Assembly (NCBI GenBank): GCA_024291935.2
Contig: CM044309.1
Location: forward strand, 5,394,001-5,458,000
Direction of reading: 5' to 3'
DNA from: Okapia johnstoni
Taxonomy: Eukaryota; Chordata; Mammalia; Artiodactyla; Giraffidae
Length of the DNA stretch: 64,000 bases
Shown here: positions 22,549 through 33,245 of the stretch, in pieces
Layout: each line of letters opens with the position of its first letter
How positions within the stretch are numbered: position 1 is the first letter of the stretch
Notes under the pieces: model-generated
Database searches by the model: none
Seen by the model: the letters and a program-made list of their open reading frames with translations, nothing else
What the model was told of the DNA's origin: nothing
Program-made: the position numbers and the translations under genes

Positions 22549-22610
22549 AAAGAAAGATATTATGCATATTATTAATATTAAAGAAAGATATTATGCATAT
22601 TATTAATATT
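22549..22610. repeat. 31-base perfect tandem duplication
   Basis: Two exact adjacent copies of a 31-base unit (22549-22579 and 22580-22610), beginning AAAGAAAGATATTATGCATA. It lies immediately beside the SINE head at 22545. Confidence 0.95.
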
Positions 22611-22654
22611 ATTGTTTAATAATACACATAATATTATTATATAATACAGCTGAT

Positions 22655-24495
22655 TAATATATATTAAACATCTTCATTGAGGTATAAGTTGCTTACAATA
22701 AAATGCATATTTTAATACATTCAATTTGATGCATCTTGACACATGTATAGATCCATGAAACCATCATCACTGTATGAATTTGATATGTCTTGACATGTAT
22801 ATATCTATGAAACCATCACTACAATCAAGATAACATATTCATCATTCATAAGGGTTTCCTTGTGCACCTTTGTAATCCTTTCCTCTTGCTCAACCTTATA
22901 TCCCTTTCCCTTTCCCTAAGCAGCTACTTTTTAGCTTTTTGCCACTATAGTTTGTTTTCCAGAATTTTGTATACATGGAATCATACAATATATTTTGCAT
23001 TTTAGCCTGGTTCTTTCACTCAACACAACAGTTATTCTGGAGATTCATTCATGTTGTTTTGTGTATCAGTAGCTCATTTTTTTTTTTTTTTCCTGAATGA
23101 TAATCCACTCGATAATATACAACTGTTTCTATCTATTCATCTGTTTATAGACATTTGGTTTGTTTTTAGTTTTTGTCTATTATATAAAGCTGCTATGAAC
23201 ATTCGTGTACTAGTCTGGACATTTGCCTTCATTTCTGTTAAGTAAAAACCTAGAAATAGAGCACCTTGGTCCTTGGTAAGAAATTGCCAAACTCTTCCAA
23301 AATTCTTGTACCACAGACATTTCACTATTAGTTTATGCGTGTTCTAGTTCCTTTGCATTCTTGTCAAATCTTGATTTGATCATTTTAAAAATTTTAGTTA
23401 TTCTAATAGGTTTATAGTGCCATATCATGATTTTAATGTATGCTTCCCTACTAACTAATGATGTTTAATGTATTTGGCATTCATATATGTTCTCTGATGA
23501 AATACTTGTACAAATATTTTGCACATTTTAAAAGTGAAAACTCAGTTTTAAAAGAGGAAAATATTTGCACAAATATTGAAGGTAATTTGTATATTCTAAA
23601 CATATTAGAATATATATCAGATATATGCCTGGTAAATATTTTCATAGTCTTTAGCTTATCTTTTCCACTTTCTAAACAGTTTCAAAAAGTAGAACTTAAT
23701 TTTGATTAAATCTAATTTAATAATTTTTCTTTTATGAATCGTGCTTTTGACACTGTGTATGGGAAATTTTGCCCTATTAAAAATCGTGAAGGATTGGTCG
23801 TATGTTTTCATTCACAAGTTTTATAGTTGCAGGGTTTGCATTGAAGTCTGTTATTCGTGTTGAGTTAATTTTTGCAAGTGGCGTAAAGTGTGACCAGAAG
23901 CTTTGTTTCTTTTTATTTGTTTCTTTTGGTCGTTGACATCCATTTGTTGAAAATGGTTCTCTGGGTTGTGATGCTTTGGAGTTTTGGTGGAAATTATTTA
24001 TTCATGCACAGTGGTTTTACTTACGGAGTTTCTATTTTGTTGATACATGTCTATCTTAGTTTACTATCACAGTGTCATGATAACTATAGTTTTTTGATAT
24101 GTCTTAAAATCAGGTGGGTTTCCCAAGTGGCACTGGTGGTAAGGAGCCCACCTGTCAATGCAGGAGACATAAGAGATGTGGGTGTGATCTCTGGGTGGGG
24201 AAGATGCCCTGGAGGAGGGCATGGCAACCCACTCCTGTATTCTTGCTGGAGAATCCCGTGGACAGAGGAGACTGACGGGCTGTAGTCTACAGGGTCGCTC
24301 CGAGTCGGACGTGACTGAAGCAACACAGCAGGCACACACGCAAAAGCAAGTAGTGTGATTTCTCCCGCTTTGTTGCTCTTTCGGGTTATCTTCAGTCTTT
24401 TGTGTATTCATATGAATGTTTAGAATCAGTTTGTAAGTTGCTAAAAAAGAAAAGACTACTTGGAATTTTGCATATTTATTGCAATTTTCATTTGC
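22655..24495 (-). mobile_element. antisense L1M LINE
   Basis: Antisense L1 3' UTR and ORF2. Landmarks: TTCATTGAGGTATAAGTTGC, TTGTATACATGGAATCATAC, AAGCTGCTATGAACATTCGT, CCATTTGTTGAAAATGGTTC and, across the nested SINE, AAAATCAGG...AGTAGTGTGATTTC. Open frames here are chance products. Confidence 0.8.
24118..24330 (+). mobile_element. Bov-tA SINE nested in L1M
   Basis: Head TTTCCCAAGTGGCACTGGTG, body, and tail CGAGTCGGACGTGACTGAAG. It interrupts the L1M: the host resumes at about 24345 with AGTAGTGTGATTTCTCCC. Probable degenerate TSD AAAATCAGG / AAAAGCAAG. Confidence 0.88.
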
Positions 24496-24719
24496 TTTTT
24501 AATTTTATGCTTGTTTTAAGTAACAGAACTTATTGAATCTTCCTAGGTTTTAAAAAGAATCTAGCTGTAGAACTCATTTCAAAATAAACTTTGTGCAGGT
24601 AAATAATGTGTTAAAATCATAACGATTTTGACTGAGAGCTGGTGGGATCTGGAAAACTTTTCTGCTCTGTGTATAAATCCTATAAATCAATATTACTAAG
24701 ACTTTAAAAGAATCTTTTT

Positions 24720-25640
24720 CTTTTTTTTTCAGTTAAATTTACCTAGTTTTAACCTTTCATCTCTTCATTTTTTTTCCTGCCTGAAGTGTACCCTTTAATA
24801 TTTTCCTTAGTGTGGTCTGCTGACAGAAAATTCTTTCAAGTTTTGTTCCTTAGAAAAATGCCTTTATTTATTCTTCATTTTTGAAGATTTTTCGCTGAAA
24901 ATAGAATTTGAAATTGGCAGTTATTTTATGACTTGTTGGCTTTGTTTAAACTACAAAGTCAGCTATCTGTCTTGTTGTTACTCCTTTGTTCCTCCTTTGA
25001 AAGTAATAAGACTTCTTTTTTTCCTAGATATTTCTAAGATTTTTCTCTTTGTATTTGGTTTTTAAAACTTTTACTCTTATTTGCCCCAAATTTATTTTTT
25101 TTTAATCTTTTGATTTGTAGTTCTTCTCAAAGTTAAGGCTTGCTGTCTTTAGTTTTGGAAAAATTTTAATCGTTAATTTATCAAATATTGTTCCTGATGA
25201 ACTCTCTTTATCCTGACCTTCTGGAACTCTACTTACTTATAAGTTGGAACTCTTTATAATGTCCTAAATGTCTTCAATCCTGTTTTCTGTATTTGACTTC
25301 ACTTTGTCTTGTCTTGTGTCAGTTTGTACATTTTATTTTGCTTTTATTTTCCTGTTCACCAATTCTCTTTTGCTCATTCATGGCGCTCTTAATTTCAGTT
25401 ACTTCACTTGTCATTTCTAAAAACTTAAGTGGACTCTTTTTTTATAGTTTGCAGTTCTTTGCCAAAATCTTCATATTATCATGTAAGTTCTTGGACATTT
25501 CAGTCATAATATTGATTTTGATGCAAATTGGTCACATTTTAAGTTTACTATACACTTGGGCTAGCTATTGTTTTATTGATGTCTATTCTTGTGCCAAATT
25601 CATCTGAGTTACAAATTATCTTAACTTTATGGTGTGTGCT
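24720..25640 (-). mobile_element. L1M/HAL1-like antisense remnant
   Basis: T-rich block whose motifs (TTCGCTGAAAATAGAATTTG, ATCAAATATTGTTCCTGATG, CCTTCTGGAACTCTACTTAC) match the antisense strand of old L1M/HAL1 elements. A similar block is at 53266-54240. Confidence 0.5.
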
Positions 25641-25929
25641 GATATCTAGTAAGACAATTTCTTACTAATTTGTTAATTAATTACATATATGAAATAGTAT
25701 CTTTCTCATTGAGGAACTTGGTATATATTTTGCATTTTTTTTTTAGTCTTCTTTTGTGACTCTTAGTAGAGTTTCATATAGATTCTATATTTTTTAGGGG
25801 GTCATTTTCTCATTCTTATATCTTTTTTGTGAATATTGTAAGTGCATTACTTTCTTATTGCTTTTTTTTCAAGACCAGTCTCAAAAAATTCAATGGGCAT
25901 AGTTGAAGTAGTACTTTTTCCTTTCAGCT

Positions 25930-26200
25930 TTAATGAAGTAAAATTGATACATAGCATTCTATAAGTTTAAATGTATACTATAATAACTTAAATGTATTAT
26001 GAAGTGGTTACCACAAGTTTAATTAATATCCATAAACCTATATAGACACAAAAATGCTTTATTTTTCCTTTGAGATGGGAACTTTTAAGATTTATTCTCT
26101 TAAAAACTTTCAAATCATTGTATTTTTTAAATATTGAAAGTATATGGGAAAGCTAGCTATTTAACAAGGTCTATATATGTCAGTTTTGTTTATCTTTTCT
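25930..26200 (-). mobile_element. antisense L1M 3' UTR
   Basis: CTTTAATGAAGTAAAATTGA, GAAGTGGTTACCACAAGTTT, GATGGGAACTTTTAAGATTT and CTTTCAAATCATTGTATTTT follow the order seen at antisense L1 3' ends. Confidence 0.7.
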
Positions 26201-26223
26201 AAGCATCAGTTCTAAGTTTTACT

Positions 26224-26430
26224 GGGCTTCCCTGGTGGCTCAGATAGTAAAGAATCTGCCTGCAACATGGGAAACCCGGGTTCGATCCCTGGGTCAGGAA
26301 GATCCCCTGGAGAAGGAAATGGCAACCCAGTCCAGTATTCTTGCCTGCAGAGTCCCATGGACAGATGAGCCTGGCGGCCTATAGTCCACGGGGTCACAGA
26401 GTCAAACATGACTAAGCGAGTAACACACAC
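26224..26430 (+). mobile_element. Bov-tA SINE
   Basis: Head GGGCTTCCCTGGTGGCTCAG, box B GGTTCGATCCCTGGGTCAGG (intact), body and tail GACTAAGCGAGTAACACACA. One of the better-preserved SINEs here. Confidence 0.93.
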
Positions 26431-26566
26431 ATATATATTGGTAGTTAAACAGCTAGCTTCCCAATATACTTGCAATATTTAAACAATATGATGAGTTGCA
26501 AGTTTTCAGAACAGGTCCTAAAAGTTCCCATCTCAAGGGAGAAAAAATTATATGTATTAGTAGGAC

Positions 26567-26768
26567 TTTCCTGGTGACTCAGACAGTAAAGAATCTGCCT
26601 GCAATGCTGGAGACCTGGGTTAGAGCTCTGGGTTGGGAATATGCCCTGGAGGAGGGTATGGCAACCCACTCCAGTATTCTTGCCTGCAGAATCCCCATGG
26701 ACAGGGGAGCCTGGTGGGCTACAATCCATGGGTTGCAAAGAGTTGGACTAACACTTTCCCTTTCACTT
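26567..26768 (+). mobile_element. Bov-tA SINE
   Basis: Head GACTTTCCTGGTGACTCAGA, body, and tail AGTTGGACTAACACTTTCCC. Confidence 0.9.
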
Positions 26769-26924
26769 TATCTTAAAATGCAAAAACTAAAAATCCAAAA
26801 ATAAATCTAAAAATTTTAGGAAAAAACTATTGGGAAAACTCTTCTATGAACAAATAAAATGAAAATATTCTCCATGCTTGGACGCATTAGTGCACATGGA
26901 TTCTGTATCGATGTAATCCGTTGT

Positions 26925-27139
26925 TGCTTATCATTGTTTAGTCGCTGATTCATGTCCAATTCTTCGCAACCCTGTTGACTGTAGCCTGTCAGGCTCCTCT
27001 GCCCGTGGGATTTCCCAGGCAAGAAGACCAGAGTAGGTTGTCATTTCCTTCTCCCAGGAATCTTTCTGACCCAGGGATCGAACTCATGTCTCCTGCACTG
27101 GCAGGTGGATTCCTTACCACTGAGCCACTAGGGAGGCCG
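26925..27139 (-). mobile_element. Bov-tA SINE
   Basis: Antisense: TTGTTTAGTCGCTGATTCAT, body, and head at the right (CTGAGCCACTAGGGAGGCC). Confidence 0.9.
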
Positions 27140-28984
27140 TAAAGTCATCTACACGGCTTGTGAATTGCCCTTTAATGTCTGGCCTTACTCCTGTGACTAC
27201 ACTACTTCATTCTCCCTGCTTTCTTGTCGTTTGAGCTTATTTTCGTCATTTACAGCCCCTCTAGTTGTTTAGTAGAACATTTAGAGAAGAAAGAAGCCAT
27301 CTTTTACTAAAATTCACCTCAAGCCATTAATCTTATTTACAGAAAGCCAATATCCAGATTGACCTTCATTTCTTTACGTGTCAATGTAGGTAGGTAAACT
27401 TCCTCTTGAGGAAACACCAATGATATTAATAGCAGTAAGAATCAGTTTTTATTGCTATCTTCTAAAAGCGTAAATGAGACAGGAAATAATCTAGGCATTG
27501 GATTTGAAAAAATTGTGTCACTGATTCAAAGTTAAATTGACTAGTGTTTTCTACTTGAAATTAGGTTTACAAAACATTTTGAATGTAGTGTTCTTAATAA
27601 GTAAGCATCTCTCTTTTTTGTATTTTACAGTATATACACAAAATCCTGGTAACCCATCCTAATTTCATATTTGTAAATGATACACTTTTTGTTTTAGTAA
27701 CGTATATTCCAAGTATAGCTCTCTGTGTAGCAAATACATATTCTTTTGTAGAAAAAAGTACAATCTATACAACAACCTAGGAATACTTGGAATATGAGTA
27801 TATACACTGAATATTCCAAGTAACAAATCACACAAACAATGTAACTTTTCATTCTTTCTTTTTTCACTTATGGAAATGTTAAGATTACATCTTTGAATCA
27901 GTTCAAGTTTTGAATCTGTCACTGAGTTATTAATTCAGAATAAAGTTAAAAATCAGGTCACATTTTCCCTGTGTAGTCAACATTGTCCCTGTCATTAATC
28001 ACTAAATAACAATAGCATTTGTTTTCTTGAGTATTTGTAATATGGATGATATATTTTTCCTTAGTTTAAAGGAAGAGAATTGTCAGAATGAAAACTATTA
28101 TAAATAACACTAAATATCTAATTCCAAATGATTATTCTCCTAAAAATATTTCTTAATACACAAGGACTTTGGATAAATCAGCTCTTCAGTATAGAAATAG
28201 ATTTTTATTTAGAAGTAACCGTCTCCTATAGGAGGTCCCGTAGGGCTGTATTTCTAAGGCTACTGCCTGTGCCAGAGGCTGCTTAGCTGACTCACCATCA
28301 CTTCTCAGGTTAACTGCTATTTTTTTACAGAGTTAAAAGGTGATATAAAAGCAAAGTGAGACATGCTAGATTCTTCCAATATTGTTGAAAAATGTAACAA
28401 TTAAAGGTCCTTGACAGAAAAATCTTTTTGCTTGAATTACTTTACTTATATTAAATAATAGTACTTCCACAAACACATACAACTCAATTTTTTCTATTTT
28501 CAATGATTTTGATACTTATAAGTTCTAAAAGTCAAATTTATCACCAACTTTCAAGTATTTGCCTTTATTTTTCTCTTCTGGCTTCCTTTGTTGGTTTTCA
28601 TACTTGAGACTAGAATTTTTATAACAGTTGAAAATTTATTGCTTTAAAGAATGAGGCAAATTAAACAATGTTCCAAGAATTACTTCAGTTATGGTACAGT
28701 GAGCCCGTTCCTTAAGGGGATTATTATACAGTGTTGCCAGCTGCTGGCTCAGAGATGATAGCTCTGAGTGAGTGAGCGATCCAGCCCAAGTTTGTGCCCT
28801 TTTGCTGACATTCAGTAACTGAGGTGGATGCTGGAGACTGTTTTGTGCCATATTCACTTTATGCGTTTCTTGACTTTAGCAAATGTCTAGCTCACTGCCC
28901 AACTTGTATCTCAATGTGGGTTTATGTTCATATTTTAAACACATCTTGAGAAAGTATAAAAACTTCACCAGTTTAGATACAAAA
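27140..28984. other. unassigned DNA, repeat-poor
   Basis: About 1.8 kb with no recognised repeat, one of the longer such stretches. I find no segment with a convincing acceptor, open frame and donor. The minus frame at 28636-28857 is unsupported. Confidence 0.4.
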
Positions 28985-30420
28985 CCAAAGACGTGATCCA
29001 TGAAAGAAATAATTAATAAGGAAGAATTTATTAAAATTAGAAATTTCTGATCTGAGAAAGACAAAGTCAAGAGAATGAGAATGAGTTAAGATACATCAAA
29101 AGACTGGGAGAAAATACTTGCAAAAAATACATCTGATAAAGAAGTGGGATCCAAAATATACCGAGAAATTATAAAACTAAACAATAAGAAAACACGTTGA
29201 TTTTAAAAAATAGACAAAAGACTTTAAGAGACACTTCATCAAAGAAAATATACTGATAACAAATAAGTGTCTGAAAAGATATGCTGCATCACATGTCATC
29301 AGGGAAATGCAAATTAAAACAAGAAGGTCATAGCACTACACACCTGTCAGAATGGCCGAAGTGCAGGACACTGACAATATCAAATATTGGCGAGGATGTG
29401 GAAAACAGGAACTCTCATTCAGTCCTGGTGGGAATGCAAAATGGCAAAGCCACTTGGGAAGATAATTTGGTGGTTTCTTATAGAACTCAACATCCTCTTT
29501 GTACACGTGTGCTGGTTACTCAGTTGTGTCTGACTCTTTAGGAGCCCATGGACTGTAGCACACCAGGCTCCGCTGTCCATGGAATTCTCCAGGCAAGAAG
29601 ACCAGAGTGCACAACCATTCCTTTCTCCAGGGAATCTTCCTGACCCAGGGATTGAATCCGGGTCTCCTGTATTGCAGGTGAATTCTTTACTGTCTGAGCC
29701 ATCAGGGAAGTTGGCAAGTGATTGTTCTCATTAGCATTTACCCAAAGAAGTTAAAAACTTCTGTCCCCCCAAAAAATCTGCACATGGATGTTTAAAACAA
29801 CTTTAGTCATAATTGCCAAAGCTTGAAAGCAACCAAGGTGTCCTTCAACAGGTGAGCAGATAAGTAACCTGTAGTAATGCAGACATTGGAACATAACCCA
29901 GTGTTAAAAAGAAATTAACCATCACACCATGAAAGATGTGGAGAGAACTTGATTGCATATTAGTAAGTAAAAGAAGCCAATGTGAAAAGACAACATATGA
30001 GGTGATTTCAACTCTATATGGCATTCTAGAAAATGAAAAACTATGGAGGCAGTAAAACACTCATTCACTGCCAGGACTTGGGCAGTGGGAAGGGATGAAT
30101 CGGTGGAGCTCAGACGATTTTTAGGGCAGTAAAAGTACTCTGTATGATATAGTAATGATGAATACATGTCATCATACATTTTGCTCAAGCACATAGTCTG
30201 TATACCAACAGTGAACTCCAATGCAAATCATGGACTTGGATAATTATGATGTGTCAATGTAGATTTATTAATTTTAATAAATGTCCTTCTCTGGTGGAGG
30301 ATGCTGATAATGGGGGAGGCTGTGCATGTGCAGATGCAAGGGGCATATGGAAAATCTCTGTGATCTCTTGTTAGTTTTGTTCTGAATCTAAAACTTCTCT
30401 AAAAGATAAAGACTATATAA
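28985..30420 (+). mobile_element. old L1M LINE, 3' part
   Basis: Sense L1 ORF2 end and 3' UTR: AATGCAAATTAAAACAAGAA, GGCGAGGATGTGGAAAACAG, CATAATTGCCAAAGCTTGAA, GTGTCCTTCAACAGGTGAGC and GACTTGGGCAGTGGGAAGG. Interrupted by a Bov-tA at 29507-29712. Confidence 0.8.
29507..29712 (-). mobile_element. Bov-tA SINE nested in L1M
   Basis: Antisense: TGGTTACTCAGTTGTGTCTG, body, and head (GAGCCATCAGGGAAG). L1M continues on both sides. Confidence 0.92.
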
Positions 30421-30595
30421 AAAAGTTTACTGACTGAGGCAAATGCACAGTTAATATGCTATATTATATTAAAATTAATATGTGGTAGAATTTATTATAG
30501 AGATAAAATTTATTTCAATACTTTTGTAAATGACCTTAGTCATATGTATTATAGACTGTATAGTACATATAGTCATATGTTCTAAGAGCCTAAAG

Positions 30596-30798
30596 TGAAG
30601 TCGCTCAGTCGTGTCCGACTCTTTGCAACCCCATGGACTGTAGCCTACCAGGCTCCTCTGTCGTTGGGATTTTCCAGGCAGGAACACTGGAGTGGGTTGC
30701 CATTTCCTTCTCCAGGAGATCTTCCCCACCCAGGAATCAAACCCGGGTCTCCTGCGTTGTAGACAGACGCTTTACTGTCTGAGCCACCAGGGAAGCTT
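30596..30798 (-). mobile_element. Bov-tA SINE with TSD
   Basis: Antisense copy with near-intact head (CTGAGCCACCAGGGAAGCTT). Flanked by perfect 11-base duplications AGAGCCTAAAG at 30585-30595 and 30799-30809. Confidence 0.95.
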
Positions 30799-30917
30799 AG
30801 AGCCTAAAGGAGCTGCTTAATTTTTTTGGTTACACTTTACTGTGTTTTATAGTGCAAATTATTTGCTATTGTATTATTAAGGGATTTGCAAAGATCTCAA
30901 TATATAGGATAAGAATA

Positions 30918-31100
30918 ATAGTTGATACTTATTGAACTTTATATTTGTTGTTGCTTTTAATGTTCACAACAATCTAATTAGGTGGGAGATATTATTTCCC
31001 ACTCTGCCCCCTACCATTTTAACAGATGAGGAAACCAGGGTTTGCTCGTAGTTTCTGGGACTCAGATCTGGGACTGAAACTCAGAATGATCTGATAGTAA
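30918..31100 (+). mobile_element. MIR SINE
   Basis: Sense MIR: AATAGTTGATACTTATTGAA, TGTTCACAACAATCTAATTA and TTTTAACAGATGAGGAAACC. Confidence 0.7.
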
Positions 31101-31658
31101 AATGTCCCTTCTCAGCCACTGCAATATACAGACCTGACTATTAATAATGGGCAGAACTTTTGTACACATAAACTCACAACCTCTGATATACCCACACATG
31201 GTACTTTCAGAGTATGTTTTTGAGAGGGAGACTAGACACAGCAGTTTGTTTAGAAAATAAGGCAAGACTCTGAAGCTTTACATAAAATTAAGAGACATGA
31301 ACCTTCTACCTAATGGAACACCATTGGGTTGATACAGATGGTGGGAGACTGTGGCATGGCTCTGTGTGTCTGCACGTGTGTATATGTGTGTACATGCTGC
31401 GTGTTTACACATCCACAAGCCTTTCCAAAGAATATGGCAGAGATATCTGATTGCAAGGGTTTTAGCTACCACTGAAATCCCATGTAATGCACTTTATTTT
31501 CCTTATGATGTCTTCCTTGCCTTCGTTTGTTGTATTTCCTTCAGGTGCTCTGTTTCTCTCTCTCTTGCATTTCCAGAGCTCTAGGTTTTTTGTTATCATG
31601 CTCCCTTGGTGGCATCACAAGGCTCTTAATTCTGTTAATTTAATCTAAGCTTTGTTCA
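31101..31658. other. unassigned DNA
   Basis: Short TG-rich patch near 31365-31395. No gene signal. Confidence 0.4.
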
Positions 31659-31741
31659 TATATATGTGCAAACACATACACACACATACACACACACACA
31701 CATATATATATACACATACATACATATGCATGTGTGTGTGC
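31659..31741. repeat. compound (CA)n/(TA)n/(TG)n microsatellite
   Basis: ACACATACACACACATACAC, then TATATATATA, ACATACATACATATGCATG and TGTGTGTG, directly abutting the 3' end of the SINE at 31742. It may have grown from the SINE tail. Confidence 0.9.
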
Positions 31742-31933
31742 TCAGGTGCTTCAGGCTCCAAGGACCAGAGCATGCCAGGCTCCTCTGTCCATGGGATTTC
31801 CAGGCAAGAATACTGGAATGGCTTCCCATTTCCTCTTCCAGGAGACCTTTCTGACCTAGGGTTTGAACTTGTTCCTCCTGTGTCTCCTGCATCACAGGCT
31901 AATTCTTCACTGCTGAACCATGAGGGAAGCCTA
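31742..31933 (-). mobile_element. Bov-tA SINE, diverged
   Basis: Antisense: CCAGGCTCCTCTGTCCATGG, TTTCCAGGCAAGAATACTGG and head remnant CTGAACCATGAGGGAAGCCT. Confidence 0.88.
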
Positions 31934-32104
31934 TATATTAATATATAATTAAATGCTCCTTTTAAAATATCGAGTTTGATGGATTTTGGCAATTGTCATC
32001 ACATTTCATCCTTTATGCAGTCCATCTTTTTCCATCCCTGAACCAAGATATCCTCTGATCTACTTTCTGTCATTAGAGTTTGGCATTTACTAGAATTTTG
32101 TATA

Positions 32105-32242
32105 AAAAGAAGCTTGGATGGGAGGGGAGTTTTGGGGTAAATAAATCCATGTATTTGTATGGCCGAGTGCCTTCACTGTTCACCTGAAACTATCACAACA
32201 TTGTTAATCTGATACACTCCAATACAAAACAAAAGGTTAAAG
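32105..32242 (+). mobile_element. L1 3' end inserted in the L1M
   Basis: Sense L1 3' UTR: GCCTTCACTGTTCACCTGAA, CTATCACAACATTGTTAATC, ACTCCAATACAAAACAAAAG. Opposite in orientation to its host. 5'-truncated to about 140 bases. Confidence 0.7.
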
Positions 32243-32746
32243 AATCATATAACATGATGGTTTCTTTTGTGATTAACTTCTTTTCAATTATCTTAATATT
32301 TTTTGAAAGTCACTTATGTTGTTGCATGCATCAGTATTTTATTTTATTTTATTGTTAGGTAGTATTCCATAGGATGGTTATACCACAATTTATTTATCCA
32401 CTCACTGGGTCATGATCACTTGAATTGTTTACAGGTTTTGACTGTTGTGAATGTCATTTTTATGAACATTCATGGAAAATTGTATGCTTTAAAGTTACAT
32501 TTCTCTTCGGTAGACACATAGAAGTGGGATTGCTGGGTCATACTGTGTTATGTCTTATGTCAAAGAAATTGACTGTTTTCCCAAGAAGTTATACCTACTT
32601 TCCTTCCTGTTATTAATGTATGGGTATTCCAGTTGCTCCCTATCTCCACTAACACTCAGGATTGCCAATCTTTTTAATTTTGGCTATTTTATTAAATGGG
32701 TAGCTGTATCTCCTTGTGAATTTAATTTTCAATTCTATAATAATGT

Positions 32747-33082
32747 GCTCAGTCGTGTCTGACTCGTTGCGGCCCCATAAACTGTATTCTGCCAGGCTCT
32801 TCTGCCCATGGAATTTTCAAGGCAAGAATACTGGAGTGGGTTGCCATTCTCTTCTCCAGGGAATCTTCCTCAATCCTTGTCTCTTGCATCACCTGCATTG
32901 ACACGTGAATTCTCTACCACTAGTGACACCTGAGAAGGAAATGGCAACCCACTCCAGTGTTCCTTCCTGGAGAATACCAGGGGCGGGGGAGCCTGGTGGG
33001 CTGCCGTCTATGGGGTCGCACAGAGTCGGATACGACTGAAGCAACTTGGCAGCAGCAGCAGCAGGGACACCTGAGAAGCCTA
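32747..33082 (-). mobile_element. Bov-tA SINE, split by a Bov-A monomer and joined to a tRNA-Lys pseudogene
   Basis: Antisense Bov-tA from GCTCAGTCGTGTCTGACTCG (left) to its head (AGAAGCC, about 33082). It is interrupted at 32938-33065. The usual TSD does not lie at the head; the right duplication lies beyond the tRNA-like sequence, at 33174-33192. Confidence 0.85.
32938..33065 (+). mobile_element. Bov-A monomer (half BOV-A2) with CAG tail, nested in Bov-tA
   Basis: Second-monomer-type sequence (GGAAATGGCAACCCACTCCA to ACTGAAGCAACTTGG) ending in CAGCAGCAGCAGCAGG. Flanked by perfect 13-base duplications GACACCTGAGAAG at 32925-32937 and 33066-33078. Opposite in orientation to its host SINE. 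Confidence 0.95.
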
Positions 33083-33095
33083 AGTGGTAGGTCAA

Positions 33096-33167
33096 TACCT
33101 GAACAAGAGCTTCACTCTGGACCTTCAGATTAAAAGTCTGATGCTCTACCGACTGAGTTATCCATGT
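33096..33167 (-). pseudogene. tRNA-Lys(UUU) pseudogene
   Basis: The reverse strand reads as a 72-base tRNA-Lys relative. The D region is TAACTCAGTCGGTAGAGCAT. The anticodon arm is intact: stem TCAGA/TCTGA around loop CTTTTAA, anticodon TTT at 33132-33134. The acceptor stem ACATGGA/TTCAGGT pairs at six of seven positions, counting one G-T. The T arm is damaged: box B reads AGTGAAGCTC, one base short of a proper TTCAA loop, and box A has GC changed to AC. No encoded CCA follows. It lacks a usable internal promoter and would not fold properly, so it is a pseudogene. It sits between the 5' head of a Bov-tA and the right TSD (33174-33192), so it probably arrived together with the SINE. Confidence 0.85.
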
Positions 33168-33245
33168 CCTGGCTTCTATAATAAAAATGTGCATCTTTCT
33201 GTGTGCTTATTTGGTACTTGTATATCTTCTTTTGTGCCCATTTAA

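Noticed and set aside
23890..24285. 131-codon frame resembling a membrane protein
   Set aside because: Antisense L1M joined to a Bov-tA SINE; its hydrophobicity comes from the T-rich strand.
26224..26295. Bov-tA heads as functional tRNA-Glu genes
   Set aside because: They have A and B box remnants but no proper cloverleaf and are fused to the SINE body; they are SINE promoters, not tRNA genes.
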